From Deltaproteobacteria bacterium (GTDB taxonomy: Bacteria > Myxococcota_A > Polyangia > Polyangiales > JADJMO01), in NCBI GenBank assembly GCA_016182965.1, contig JACPFM010000074.1, positions 1 through 64,000 of the forward strand: DNA of 64,000 nucleotides. Reading direction: 5' to 3'. The position numbers and the translations under genes were made by a program. The notes beneath the pieces are model-generated. The model ran no database searches. It was not told the origin of the DNA and saw only the letters and a program-made list of their open reading frames with translations. This document shows positions 8,946-17,169 of this stretch, piece by piece; position 1 is the first letter of the stretch, and every line of letters starts with the position of its first letter.

Positions 8946-9313
8946 CGCTTGGACGCGGAGCCGCGCGCCGATCGCGCGATCGCGCGCGCGGCGTCGGCGT
9001 CGAGGCCGAGCCGACCCGCGAGGCTGGTCAGCACGGCGAGCTCCTCGTCGCTCTCGGTGCCGTCGGCCTGCACGAGCAGCGCGGCGTTCGTCATGAGGAG
9101 GTCGCGGTCGTCGGCGTCGAGCGCGTCGAGGTCGAGGTCGCCGAGCCGCCGCGGCGCCTTCGCCCACGCGAGCAGCTCCGCCTCCTCCTCGGGCGAGGCG
9201 TCGAAGCCCGCGAGGAGCCCCTCGACGACGCCCTCTTCGGGCCCCTCGACCGCTCCATCGGCCCATGCAACCGCGATCAGGGCCTGGACGATCAGCTTCT
9301 CGGTCGACGTCAT
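8942..9313 (-). CDS. TerB-like (tellurite-resistance/DjlA N-domain type) protein
   Basis: The 123-residue, strongly acidic helical protein matches the TerB family pattern: an early A-x-A-W-A-D-G-x-V-E segment (about residues 12-22) and a later A-L-L-V-Q-A-D-G-T-E-S-D-E-E motif. These Asp/Glu-rich repeats bind metal in TerB relatives. No other ter gene is near, so tellurite resistance should not be assumed; isolated TerB-like proteins are often linked to the membrane or envelope. Its stop overlaps the start of the outer-membrane protein gene by four bases. Confidence 0.78.
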   Translation of the reverse strand: MTSTEKLIVQALIAVAWADGAVEGPEEGVVEGLLAGFDASPEEEAELLAWAKAPRRLGDLDLDALDADDRDLLMTNAALLVQADGTESDEELAVLTSLAGRLGLDADAARAIARSARGSASKR

Positions 9314-9374
9314 GGCGCGCAGGATACCGAGGCTCGTGCGTGCCGTCCCCGGTTTGTCGCACGGCGTTTGCAGC

Positions 9375-9394
9375 GACCTCGTGTCGAGGAGGTC
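9375..9394 (+). promoter_or_regulatory. Hairpin that would hide the ribosome-binding site of the 9398 gene
   Basis: GACCTC (9375-9380) pairs perfectly with GAGGTC (9389-9394), which is part of the Shine-Dalgarno sequence GAGGAGGT three to ten bases before the ATG at 9398. The loop is eight bases. If it forms in the mRNA it would limit initiation. Confidence 0.3.
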
Positions 9395-9397
9395 ACC

Positions 9398-9712
9398 ATG
9401 TTCAAGCGCCTCGGCGGAGCGCTCGCCGCTGCGACCGTGCTATCGGCCGCGGCGATCGGGTGCGGCAGGATGGACGCCGTCGTCTCCGGGCAGGACATCG
9501 AGGAATCCGACGTCGAGCGCGCCGAGCTCGCGCGCGTCGGGTTCGTCCCCTTGGCCCCGGAGAGCAACACGTTGAGCTCGGGCGCGATGCCGCTCGGCTG
9601 GGCGACGGAGGCCGAACGTCGGCTCGCCGAGCAGGAGTTCGCGGCCGGCGGCGAGTCGTCGTTCACGCCGCCGAACGCGATCGGCGGCGGTCCGAGCGAT
9701 TTCGAGGACTGA
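9398..9712 (+). CDS. Small lipoprotein
   Basis: The 104-residue product has a lipoprotein signal peptide with lipobox AAIGC (Cys22). The mature part is acidic and low in complexity, with no recognisable domain. The ATG at 9398 is chosen over an in-frame one at 9368 because a strong GAGGAGGT site precedes it and the lipobox then falls at the usual distance. The gene is divergent from the TerB-like gene and lies 74 bases before the histidine kinase gene. Confidence 0.65.
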   Translation: MFKRLGGALAAATVLSAAAIGCGRMDAVVSGQDIEESDVERAELARVGFVPLAPESNTLSSGAMPLGWATEAERRLAEQEFAAGGESSFTPPNAIGGGPSDFED

Positions 9713-9786
9713 TCGCGCCCCGTACGGTCCAGTGCGTGCAACGAATCGCCGCCGCAGTGGTCGTCGAGCGGGAGCAGCCGGTCGAG

Positions 9787-11010
9787 GTGAGCACGGAAGC
9801 GACTCCGAACGGAGATCGCGCGACCGTGCCGCTTCCCGCGTCCGCGGTCGTGCGTGCCGCGGCCGTTCGCGCTGACGAGCCGCTGCACGCTCTGCTCGAC
9901 AGGCGACGCTCCGACGTCATCGAGCGATTCGTCCGCGCGTTCCGCGACGAGCGGCTCGCCGAGCAGGACGAGCCGCGCACGGTGCTCGTCGACGATCTCG
10001 TGTTCTTCATGGCCGATCTCGTCGACGCGCTGCGCCGCGGCGAGGTCTCGGTCGCCGAGACGGCGCGAAGCCATGGGTTTCGCCGCCGCCGGCTCGGGTT
10101 CGATCTCCGCGTGGTCCTCCGGGAGTTCGCCGTCCTCCGTCGCAGCATCCTCGGCGTCGTCACCGAGCAGGGCGCCGCGCCGGAGCTCGAGGAGCTGGCG
10201 ATCCTCGATCGGTGCATCGACGACGCGATGGCCGAGGCGGCGGCCGCCTACACCGCGCAGCGCTACGCCGAGGTCGCCGCCGAGCGCGACGCGGTCGCCG
10301 CCGAGCGCGAACGACTGCGCCTCGCCGTGCAATCGCGCGACGACGTGCTGGCCATCGTCTCTCACGATCTCCGCAACCCGGTGACCGCGATCGCGCTCGG
10401 GATCGATCAGCTGCGCCGCTCGGGGGACGACCAGGAGCGTCGCGCGCGCCTCTTCGACTCGATCGCGCGCTCGGCCCGGCGGATGTCGCGGCTGATCGAG
10501 GATCTCCTGGCGATCGCGCGCATCGAGGGCGGCCAGCTGACCATCGAGCGCGAGCCGCACCCGGTGCAGGCCATCCTCGACGACGCGCTGTCGACCGCGC
10601 GGCCTGCCGCCGACGAGAAGGGCATCCGCATGATCGCCGACGTACCGTCGAGCGCAGACGGGCTGACGCTCTCCTGCGATCGCGAGCGCGTCCTGCAGGT
10701 GCTCGAGAACCTGATCGGCAACGCGACGAAGTTCGCGCCGAGAGGTGGCACGATCGCGGTGCGCGTGCGGCGTCAGGACGCAGAGGCCCGGATCGAGGTG
10801 CAGGACGACGGTCCCGGCATCTCGCGAGACGCCTTGCCGTACGTGTTCGATCGCTTCTATCAGGCGCCGGGCGTGCGCCGCGGCGGCGCGGGCCTCGGCC
10901 TGGCGATCGCGCGCGGCATCGTCGAGGCGCACGGGGGCCGCGTCGGCGTCGACAGCGCGCTCGGCGCCGGCACGACGATCTGGTTCACCGTCCCGCTCCA
11001 GGGTGCGTGA
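9787..11010 (+). CDS. Cytoplasmic sensor histidine kinase
   Basis: This protein of about 407 residues has an N-terminal helical domain (about 35-155) resembling the RsbR-type N-terminal sensor, a short coiled coil (AAERDAVAAERERL), a HisKA dimerisation domain with phospho-acceptor His193 in SHDLRNP, and a HATPase domain with the N box ENLIGNATKFAP and the G boxes DDGPGIS and GGAGLGLAIARG. There is no membrane segment. No response regulator is adjacent, so it is an orphan kinase. The start is uncertain: GTG at 9787 is used, and GTG at 9736 is an alternative. A 79-residue gene follows 29 bases downstream. Confidence 0.9.
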   Translation: MSTEATPNGDRATVPLPASAVVRAAAVRADEPLHALLDRRRSDVIERFVRAFRDERLAEQDEPRTVLVDDLVFFMADLVDALRRGEVSVAETARSHGFRRRRLGFDLRVVLREFAVLRRSILGVVTEQGAAPELEELAILDRCIDDAMAEAAAAYTAQRYAEVAAERDAVAAERERLRLAVQSRDDVLAIVSHDLRNPVTAIALGIDQLRRSGDDQERRARLFDSIARSARRMSRLIEDLLAIARIEGGQLTIEREPHPVQAILDDALSTARPAADEKGIRMIADVPSSADGLTLSCDRERVLQVLENLIGNATKFAPRGGTIAVRVRRQDAEARIEVQDDGPGISRDALPYVFDRFYQAPGVRRGGAGLGLAIARGIVEAHGGRVGVDSALGAGTTIWFTVPLQGA

Positions 11011-11039
11011 TCGGCGTCGTCCGCTATGCTCGACGTCCC

Positions 11040-11279
11040 ATGAGCGGCACGTTGCTCGAGCGGTGGTTCCGCGAAGAGGACGACCCGCTCGAGGTCCTCT
11101 TCATGGAGGAGCTCGCGCGCTTCGAGGTGCGCGCCCGGGGCGAGGTCGTCTTCACGAGCGCCGCGTTCGTCGAGGTCCTCCGCTGGTGCATGCGCGGTCC
11201 GTCGGAGACGGAGACCGCCAATGGCGACCGACCTGATGCATTGGCGGTCGCAAGCTGGGACGCCAGCGACGAGGCGTGA
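11040..11279 (+). CDS. Small hypothetical protein, 79 aa
   Basis: An ATG at 11040 opens a short acidic protein beginning MSGTLLERWFREEDDPLEVL. It has no signal peptide or membrane segment and matches nothing I know. The 29-base gap to the upstream histidine kinase and the same direction suggest one transcript; a small partner or target of that kinase is conceivable but not shown. Confidence 0.55.
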   Translation: MSGTLLERWFREEDDPLEVLFMEELARFEVRARGEVVFTSAAFVEVLRWCMRGPSETETANGDRPDALAVASWDASDEA

Positions 11280-11283
11280 TCGT

Positions 11284-11730
11284 TCAGCCGTCGCCCTCGG
11301 CCGCAGCGACGACGATCAGGACGACCGGCCACGCGAGGAGGGCTCCGGTCGCCAACCGCAAGAAATGAAACGGTGCGTGACCGGTCGCGTCCTGCACGAA
11401 GACCTCGAGGACCATCAGCGCCGCCGCCGCCACGAGCCATGCGCGCCGCGCTCGCGGCGTGAGGCGGGGCCGCGCCACCGCGGCCGCCATCGAAAGGCCC
11501 AGGTAGATGCCGAGGCACCGGGAGCACACCGGCAGGAGCCGCGATCCCAGGGCGAGGCTGCGCTCCGCGCGCGCGTGGCACTGGAAGCGGAACCAGCCGT
11601 CGAGGACGCCGTATGCGCCGGGCGCGACGTCGTGGAGCGCCCAAGCCAGGAACGGCAGCAGACCGGCTAGCACGAGCGCCGCGCGGACGAGGCTCGCTCG
11701 CTTCGGGTGGGTCACGGCTCGCTGCGTCAC
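11284..11730 (-). CDS. DUF2085 family membrane protein
   Basis: The 148-residue protein has three to four hydrophobic helices and the DUF2085 signature: F-Q-C-H-A-R-A-E-R-S followed by L-P-V-C-S-R-C-L-G-I-Y-L-G. The CH and C-x-x-C residues probably bind metal in or at the membrane. The family's biochemical role is unknown. It starts with GTG at 11730 and is convergent with the small gene ending at 11279, only four bases away. Confidence 0.82.
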   Translation of the reverse strand: MTQRAVTHPKRASLVRAALVLAGLLPFLAWALHDVAPGAYGVLDGWFRFQCHARAERSLALGSRLLPVCSRCLGIYLGLSMAAAVARPRLTPRARRAWLVAAAALMVLEVFVQDATGHAPFHFLRLATGALLAWPVVLIVVAAAEGDG

Positions 11731-11860
11731 CGCGGCACAGGGTAGCGCGTATGACGGATGCCCCTAAGCTCCATTCGAGACGGGCGCGGCACGCCGACAT
11801 GGCTAGACTCGGGTGCGTCAGCAGGAGTCGCACATTCCCACCGCCGACCGATCCGTACTG

Positions 11861-12559
11861 ATGACCGAACCGCAGCGGGCCCTCATGCGCCGCCTGGCCG
11901 CGGCATTCGGCGACGAGGGCACCGGTCGCATGCTGGTGCAGGCAGCGCTGCGCGAGGCGCGCCGCGCGAGCCTCCCGAACGAGCCCGACGCGCTGCTCGA
12001 TTTCGTGCGCGCGCACCTGATGAGCACGTTGACCGAGGAGCTCGGCCCGCGGCTGGTCGCCGCGCTGCTCGAGGATCTCGAGCAGGAGCTCGCCGCCGCC
12101 GATCGGCCGAGCACGCGCGTCGCCATCGGCTCGATGGAGCCGCCGAGCACGCGACGCATCGCGGCGTCCGGGTCGATGGAGCCGCCGAAGAGCTCCGGCG
12201 TGCGCGTGCGCCCGAACGTCGTCCTGTGCGACACCGACCGCTTCGCGCGCGCTGCGCTCGCGCGTTCGTTGGTCGGCACCGAGTGCGACGTGGCCGCCGC
12301 CGAGAGCCCGACCGAGATCATGTCGCTCGACGATCGCATCGACGTCGCCATCGTCAACATGCAGATGAGCGAGGTCGCGTCGATGCTCGGCGCGCTGTCG
12401 GCGAGGGCGCCCGACGTGCGCGTGGTCGCGGTGTCGAACGACGCGCACGCCGCCGAGTCGCTGCTGCGCGCCGTCGGGGTCCGCACCCATCGCATCGTGC
12501 CGCGCGGCATGCGCAGCCTCGAGCTGCGCGCGGTGATCAAGCGCCTGGCCAACGGCTGA
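11861..12559 (+). CDS. Degenerate receiver-domain protein with conserved N-terminal helical domain
   Basis: The 232-residue product has an N-terminal helical domain (about 1-75, including LLDFVRAHL and EELGPRLVAALLEDLEQEL), a linker with an internal duplication of GSMEPP, and a C-terminal receiver-like fold (about 105-232). The receiver keeps an acidic pair (C-D-T-D) but the phospho-acceptor Asp is replaced by Asn (V-A-I-V-N-M-Q-M), so it is probably not phosphorylated in the usual way. A clear paralog lies at 30805-31518. A GTG at 11813 is an alternative start. Likely a signalling adaptor; no DNA-binding domain is present. Confidence 0.72.
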   Translation: MTEPQRALMRRLAAAFGDEGTGRMLVQAALREARRASLPNEPDALLDFVRAHLMSTLTEELGPRLVAALLEDLEQELAAADRPSTRVAIGSMEPPSTRRIAASGSMEPPKSSGVRVRPNVVLCDTDRFARAALARSLVGTECDVAAAESPTEIMSLDDRIDVAIVNMQMSEVASMLGALSARAPDVRVVAVSNDAHAAESLLRAVGVRTHRIVPRGMRSLELRAVIKRLANG

Positions 12560-12578
12560 CGCGATCGACGTGCGATGA

Positions 12579-13223
12579 TCACTGCGCGACGACGGTGCCG
12601 TCGCTGACCATCGCGAACACGCGCTCGAGGCGGTGCAGATCGTCCGGGTCGGGGCTCTTCGGGTCGTCGGCCTTCTCGTGCACGACCGCCGTCACGCCGA
12701 CGGCGACGCAGCGATCGCGGTCGACGAAGTAGGTCCACCACGAGATGGTCGCGGCACCGCGCACGCCGGGCGCCGCCGCGAGCGGCACCACGTAGTGCAA
12801 CCGCGGCACGCGCTCGCCGCGCCGCAGCTCGTCGCTGATCGTCGGCGGGCTCGTGTAGACGCCAGCGGCCGCGACCGCCTGGGCGATGCGCTCACCGTGC
12901 GCCTTCGCGCAGGTGCCGAGCGCGATCGGCTTGGGCGCGTCGTCGACCCGCGCGACGATGACGAACGTCGGGCCGGCCTCGCCGCGGACCTTGAGCAGCG
13001 TGCTGTCCTTCGGCTCCTTCGCCGTCGCCGGCTGCCCCCACGCGACGCCGGTGGCGAGCGGGACCTTCACGCGACCGTCGGCCGTCACCGCCCACGACGC
13101 GATGTCGGAGCCGCCGGCGACGAAGGTGTCCTTGCCGTTCTTGCTGCCGGTGCACGCGACGGTCGACACGAGGACGCCGATCGCGCAGAGCGAGGCGCAG
13201 ACCGAGAGCACGGCGCGCCTCAT
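12579..13223 (-). CDS. Lipoprotein of unknown function, 214 aa
   Basis: A signal peptide with lipobox STVAC (Cys24) leads into a soluble domain of about 185 residues with alternating strands and no family I recognise. The ATG at 13223 overlaps the stop of the FolB-reductase fusion gene by four bases, so it is translated from the same mRNA. This coupling to a pteridine gene may simply reflect compact packing. It is convergent with the receiver-like gene ending at 12559. Confidence 0.75.
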   Translation of the reverse strand: MRRAVLSVCASLCAIGVLVSTVACTGSKNGKDTFVAGGSDIASWAVTADGRVKVPLATGVAWGQPATAKEPKDSTLLKVRGEAGPTFVIVARVDDAPKPIALGTCAKAHGERIAQAVAAAGVYTSPPTISDELRRGERVPRLHYVVPLAAAPGVRGAATISWWTYFVDRDRCVAVGVTAVVHEKADDPKSPDPDDLHRLERVFAMVSDGTVVAQ

Positions 13224-14395
13224 GGCCTCCCCGCGAGGCCGTAACCGCCGGAGACGTCGAGCGCCGTGCCCGTCACGTAGCTCGCCTCGGGAGAGGTGAG
13301 GTACGCGAGGCCGGCGACCACGTCGTCGACGGTGCCGAGGCGGCGCAGCGGGATGTCCTCCGCGGTGATCGGCAGGTCGACGGAGATGTCGAGCACGCCC
13401 GGGTTGAGGAGGTTGACCGTGATCCCATGCGGGCCGCACGCGTCGGCGAACGTGCGCGTGAGCAGCGCGAGCGCCGTCTTCGACACGTGGTACGCCGAGC
13501 TGGCCGGCCGCGCGAGGACCTCGTCGGAGCCGGCGTGGCCGATGTTGATCACGCGCCCCCAGCCCCGTCGCGCGGCGATCGACGCGTCGACGACCGCGCG
13601 CGTGAGGTGGAAGACCGCGTCGAGGTTCACTCGGATGGTCTCGTTCCACTCGGACGCGTCGACGTCGAGGATGCCCTTGGGGACGTAGTGCCCGACGTTG
13701 TTCACCAGCACGTCGACCGGCCCGACGCGCTCGGCGACCGCCTGCGCGAGGCCGACGACCTGCGCCTGGTCGGCGAGATCGGCCCGGAAGGTCTCGAAGC
13801 GCGCGCCCGGGTGCAGCCCGCGCAGCGTGTGCGCGAGCGCCTCGGCCTCGTCGCGGCTCGTCTTGTAGTGGACGGCGACGCTCGCACCGCGCGCGGCCAG
13901 GTGCTCGGCGATGCCGCGGCCGAGGCGGCGCGCCGAGCCGGTCACCAGCGCGACGCGCCCGACCAGATCACGCGCGGCGGCGGACGGCTGCGGGAGCTCG
14001 ATCGCCGGCGCGCGGGCGCGGCGACGATGCTCCCACTCGAGCCGCGAGATCTTGCGCATCACGCCGACCCAGGCGGCGCTCGGCAGCTCGCGCGACAGCT
14101 TGCGCAGGCGGATCTCGAACGACGAGGCGGGGTAGGTCTCGAAGACCAGATCGGTGACGCGCTCGACGACCACCTCGAGGTAGCCGAAGTTCTTCCCTTG
14201 CAGGAGCGACTCCACGCGGCGCACGAGGTCGCCGTAGTCGATGGTGTCCTCGAGGCGCCGCGACGCGATGACCTTGCCGAAGTCGAACCCGAGCTCGAGA
14301 TCGAGCTGGACCTTCTGCAGCGTGCCCTGCTCCCACTCCCAGATCCCGATCTTGCACAGGACCTCGAGGTTGTGGACGGCGACGGTCTCGATCAT
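13220..14395 (-). CDS. FolB-type dihydroneopterin aldolase fused to a FolM/pteridine-reductase-type SDR
   Basis: The 391-residue protein carries two enzymes. Residues 1-120 form a dihydroneopterin aldolase/epimerase tunnelling fold with the FolB catalytic set: Glu22 in WEWEQ, Tyr54 in DYGDL and Lys99 in RLRKL. Residues about 146-391 form a short-chain dehydrogenase with the pteridine-reductase nucleotide motif TGX3RXG (T152-G-SAR-R157-L-G159), NNVG, and catalytic Tyr302 and Lys306 (AYHVSK). FolB makes hydroxymethyl-dihydropterin for folate, or epimerises dihydroneopterin; FolM reduces dihydromonapterin or dihydrofolate. One chain joining both would link formation of a pterin to its reduction. 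A lipoprotein gene overlaps its stop by four bases. Confidence 0.88.
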   Translation of the reverse strand: MIETVAVHNLEVLCKIGIWEWEQGTLQKVQLDLELGFDFGKVIASRRLEDTIDYGDLVRRVESLLQGKNFGYLEVVVERVTDLVFETYPASSFEIRLRKLSRELPSAAWVGVMRKISRLEWEHRRRARAPAIELPQPSAAARDLVGRVALVTGSARRLGRGIAEHLAARGASVAVHYKTSRDEAEALAHTLRGLHPGARFETFRADLADQAQVVGLAQAVAERVGPVDVLVNNVGHYVPKGILDVDASEWNETIRVNLDAVFHLTRAVVDASIAARRGWGRVINIGHAGSDEVLARPASSAYHVSKTALALLTRTFADACGPHGITVNLLNPGVLDISVDLPITAEDIPLRRLGTVDDVVAGLAYLTSPEASYVTGTALDVSGGYGLAGRP

Positions 14396-14433
14396 CGGGG
14401 AGGCGGCAGTATAGCTGCCCGCCTCCGGGTCCG

Positions 14434-14461
14434 AGGTCGAAGGTCGAAGGTCGAGGGTCGA
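14434..14461. repeat. Heptanucleotide tandem repeat (AGGTCGA type)
   Basis: Four seven-base units (AGGTCGA x3, then GGGTCGA) lie between the start of the FolB fusion gene and the end of the GH31 gene. The stretch 14431-14447 recurs exactly, on the opposite strand, at 52844-52860, next to another heptanucleotide array, so this is a dispersed repeat class. Confidence 0.8.
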
Positions 14462-14473
14462 GGCTGCGTTCGA

Positions 14474-17035
14474 TCAGGGCGTGCGCACGTCGACGTGGAG
14501 CTTCCGGTCCGCCTTGCCGCCGACGATCGCGACCGTCGCGTTGCCGGCGGTGAGCTTGCCCGGTCCGGTGACCCAGGCCTCGACGCGATCGCTGCTCGTC
14601 TTCGCGCATGGCGCGACCGGGGCCGCTGCGCACTCCGCGAGCGGCGCGTCGTTCCACGACGCCGCGGCGACGCTCGCGCCCACCGTGAGCTCGTACCTCA
14701 GACCGGCGACCTCGGTGACCGTGCTCGTCGGTAGCGCGGTGGTGCCCCCGGCGACGACGAGCAGCTCGCGATCGTCCCCGACGTCCTCGACGCGCACGAC
14801 GCCCTTCGCCTCGGTGATCACGGTGCGCACCGTGTCGGGCAGCATCGGCACGATCGAGCCGCGCCGGACGAAGACCGGGATCTCCCCGAGCGGCGCGTCG
14901 ACGTCGATCGTGCGGCCGCCCTCGATCGCCTTGACGAGAGGGCCGCCGAGCGGCACCCACGACGCGCCTCTCGGCAGGTACACCGCGCGCTTCGTTGCGC
15001 CCTTCTTCACGATCGGCGCGACGAGGAACGATGGCCCGACCATGAGCTGGTCGTGCGTCGTCCACGCCTGCCCGTCTTCGGGGAACTCCACGGCGAGGTG
15101 ACGCCAGATGCTCACGCCGGTCGCGTTGGCCTCCTTCGCGAGCAGCTCCCAGTAGGGCAAGAGCTGCTGGTGCACGATCGCGTACCGCCGGAAGTGCTGC
15201 GTCGACTCCTCGTCGGTCTGCAGCATCCAGTTCTTCAGCGGCTGCGTGCCGTGGTGCGTGCGCATCACCGGCGACCACGCGCCGAGCTCGGTCCAGCGGA
15301 AGAAGGTCTCCCGGTCCGTCGGCTTGCGGAGGGCCACCTGGTAGCCGGCGATGTCGCTGCCGTAGGTGCTCACGCCGGCGATGCTCAGGCCGAGGCCCAT
15401 CGCCACCACCGTCGGCAGCCCGTCGTCGACGGACAGGTCGGTCGCCTGATCGCCGGCCCACACGACGTCGGCGAGCGGCGTCGTGCGCAGCCACCCGGAG
15501 CGGACGAAGCTCAATCGACGCTCCTTGGGCGACGCCTCGTCGCCGAGGCCGTCGGCGTCGAGCGCGGCGCGCTGCGCCTGTTGCCAGAGCTGCGGGTAGA
15601 GGTTGTGCGTCGCCCAAGGATCGCTGCCGTCTTCGAGCTTCGCGTCGAGCTGCAGCCACTCGCCGTAGTCGCCCATGAACCCGTCGACGCCGATCGCGAG
15701 GTTCGCCTTCAGCTTGCCTTCGACGAACCTCCTCGCGGCTTCGTTGGTCAGGTCGACGAGCCCGGCGGGCTTCTGCTTGACGTTGGTGAACTCGTAGACC
15801 GCGTCGTCCTGCTTCTTCACGAGGTAGCCCTTGGGCGCCGTCTCCTCCCAGATCTTCAGCCCCTTCTCCACGAAGGTGTTGAAGTAGGTGAAGCTCGCGA
15901 ACCCTTGCGCGTGCAGGTCGGCCACCAGGCCAGGCAGATCGGGGTAGAGCGTCGGATCGACGTCCCACTCCTCGGAGAGCTTGTAGTCGTCGCCGACGAA
16001 CCTGCCGCCGCGCCAGTCCTCGTACCAGATGGCGCTCGAGGGCACGTCCTTGTCGCGGAGGTACTTCGCGAGCTCGCGCACCTTGGCGCTGCCTTGGATG
16101 GTGTCGTTCCATGGCGCGAACGCGAGGCGCGGCGGCACGCGCGGCCTTCCGAAGCGCGCGGTCGAGCGCGCGAGCGCCGCCTTCGGTGTCGGACCGGCGA
16201 AGATGCGGAAGAGGAAGGTGCGACCCGGCGCCGCGTCGGAGTCGGCGGTGATCCGCAGCGCGTCCTCTTCGGCGCACATGCCGAACGTCGCGCGCCCGTT
16301 GGTGTCGAGCGCGCCCACGTAGCCGCTCTTCGCGAGGTACACCGGCACCGGATACGAGCTCGCGTGCCGCGTGCCGGCGATGTACCAGACCGCCAGCGGA
16401 TCGTCGTCGTCGCGCTTGCCGATGCCCGGCTCGGTGACGAACAGCGGCACGATGGTCCCGCGGTGATCGACGTCGCGCGCCTGCGCGCCGAAGCCGAGGA
16501 AGTGGTCGTCGGGGTCGCACCGCGCCGCGATCGACGTCCAGGTGCGCGCGCCGGGCTTCGGCGTGGTCGCGGGCGTGACGCCGATGGAGAGCTCGCCGTC
16601 GCCCTCCGCCCTGATCTGCACGGCGGCGACCTTGCCGGCGTGGTCGACCGCGTCGAACGACAGCGACGACGCGTCGCTCTTCACGGCGCTCGCCCGCCGC
16701 GCCACCCGCCACTGCGTGCCGGTGTCGGTGAACTGGTATGACCCGTAGAGCGCCTGCACGCGCGTCTCGACGTCGCGCACCGCGAGCCCCGTGAGCGGCG
16801 GCGGATCGACCTCGTCGCTCGGAGGCAGCACGTTCTTCGGCGCGAGGCCGTCGAAGAGCACCGAGCCGTCGGCCGCCGACACCACGATGCGCAGCGGATC
16901 GGGCTCGAGGCGCACCTTCAGCCCGCCGAGCGTCGCCTCGACCGGCGCCGGCACCGGCGGCGGGTCCTCCGCGTTGGAGGAGCAGGACAGCGCGAAGAAG
17001 GCGGCAGCGAGCGCCGTGCGGCTCGTCGGGATCAT
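14474..17035 (-). CDS. Glycoside hydrolase family 31 lipoprotein
   Basis: The 853-residue protein has a lipoprotein signal (lipobox FALSC, Cys18), an N-terminal beta-sandwich, and a TIM-barrel glycosidase domain of family GH31. Visible features are the nucleophile region D-G-F-M-G-D-Y-G-E-W, the acid/base region RSGW followed by VVWAGDQATD, and the C-terminal beta domains (VEFPEDG, VGPSFLVAPI, VYLPRG). The wording is closest to the YihQ-like branch (alpha-glucosidase/sulfoquinovosidase), but substrate residues cannot be assigned with confidence. It would hydrolyse alpha-linked glycosides outside the cytoplasm while lipid-anchored. The start at 17035 is set by the lipobox; the next gene upstream is separated by 134 bases. 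Confidence 0.9.
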   Translation of the reverse strand: MIPTSRTALAAAFFALSCSSNAEDPPPVPAPVEATLGGLKVRLEPDPLRIVVSAADGSVLFDGLAPKNVLPPSDEVDPPPLTGLAVRDVETRVQALYGSYQFTDTGTQWRVARRASAVKSDASSLSFDAVDHAGKVAAVQIRAEGDGELSIGVTPATTPKPGARTWTSIAARCDPDDHFLGFGAQARDVDHRGTIVPLFVTEPGIGKRDDDDPLAVWYIAGTRHASSYPVPVYLAKSGYVGALDTNGRATFGMCAEEDALRITADSDAAPGRTFLFRIFAGPTPKAALARSTARFGRPRVPPRLAFAPWNDTIQGSAKVRELAKYLRDKDVPSSAIWYEDWRGGRFVGDDYKLSEEWDVDPTLYPDLPGLVADLHAQGFASFTYFNTFVEKGLKIWEETAPKGYLVKKQDDAVYEFTNVKQKPAGLVDLTNEAARRFVEGKLKANLAIGVDGFMGDYGEWLQLDAKLEDGSDPWATHNLYPQLWQQAQRAALDADGLGDEASPKERRLSFVRSGWLRTTPLADVVWAGDQATDLSVDDGLPTVVAMGLGLSIAGVSTYGSDIAGYQVALRKPTDRETFFRWTELGAWSPVMRTHHGTQPLKNWMLQTDEESTQHFRRYAIVHQQLLPYWELLAKEANATGVSIWRHLAVEFPEDGQAWTTHDQLMVGPSFLVAPIVKKGATKRAVYLPRGASWVPLGGPLVKAIEGGRTIDVDAPLGEIPVFVRRGSIVPMLPDTVRTVITEAKGVVRVEDVGDDRELLVVAGGTTALPTSTVTEVAGLRYELTVGASVAAASWNDAPLAECAAAPVAPCAKTSSDRVEAWVTGPGKLTAGNATVAIVGGKADRKLHVDVRTP

Positions 17036-17169
17036 GACGCCGACGAGGGTAATGCGCGTGCGCCGGCCCTGGAAACGCCGGCCGACGCTTCCCAAGTTTC
17101 GTCAGCCGACGACGGGCTCGACGTTCGCCATTTCCGGCCGCCAGCCGGCTGCGAAAGGGCGAGAGGAAG

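Noticed and set aside
8942..9313. A tellurite-resistance operon
   Set aside because: Only one TerB-like gene is present; no terA, terC, terD or terZ is found nearby.
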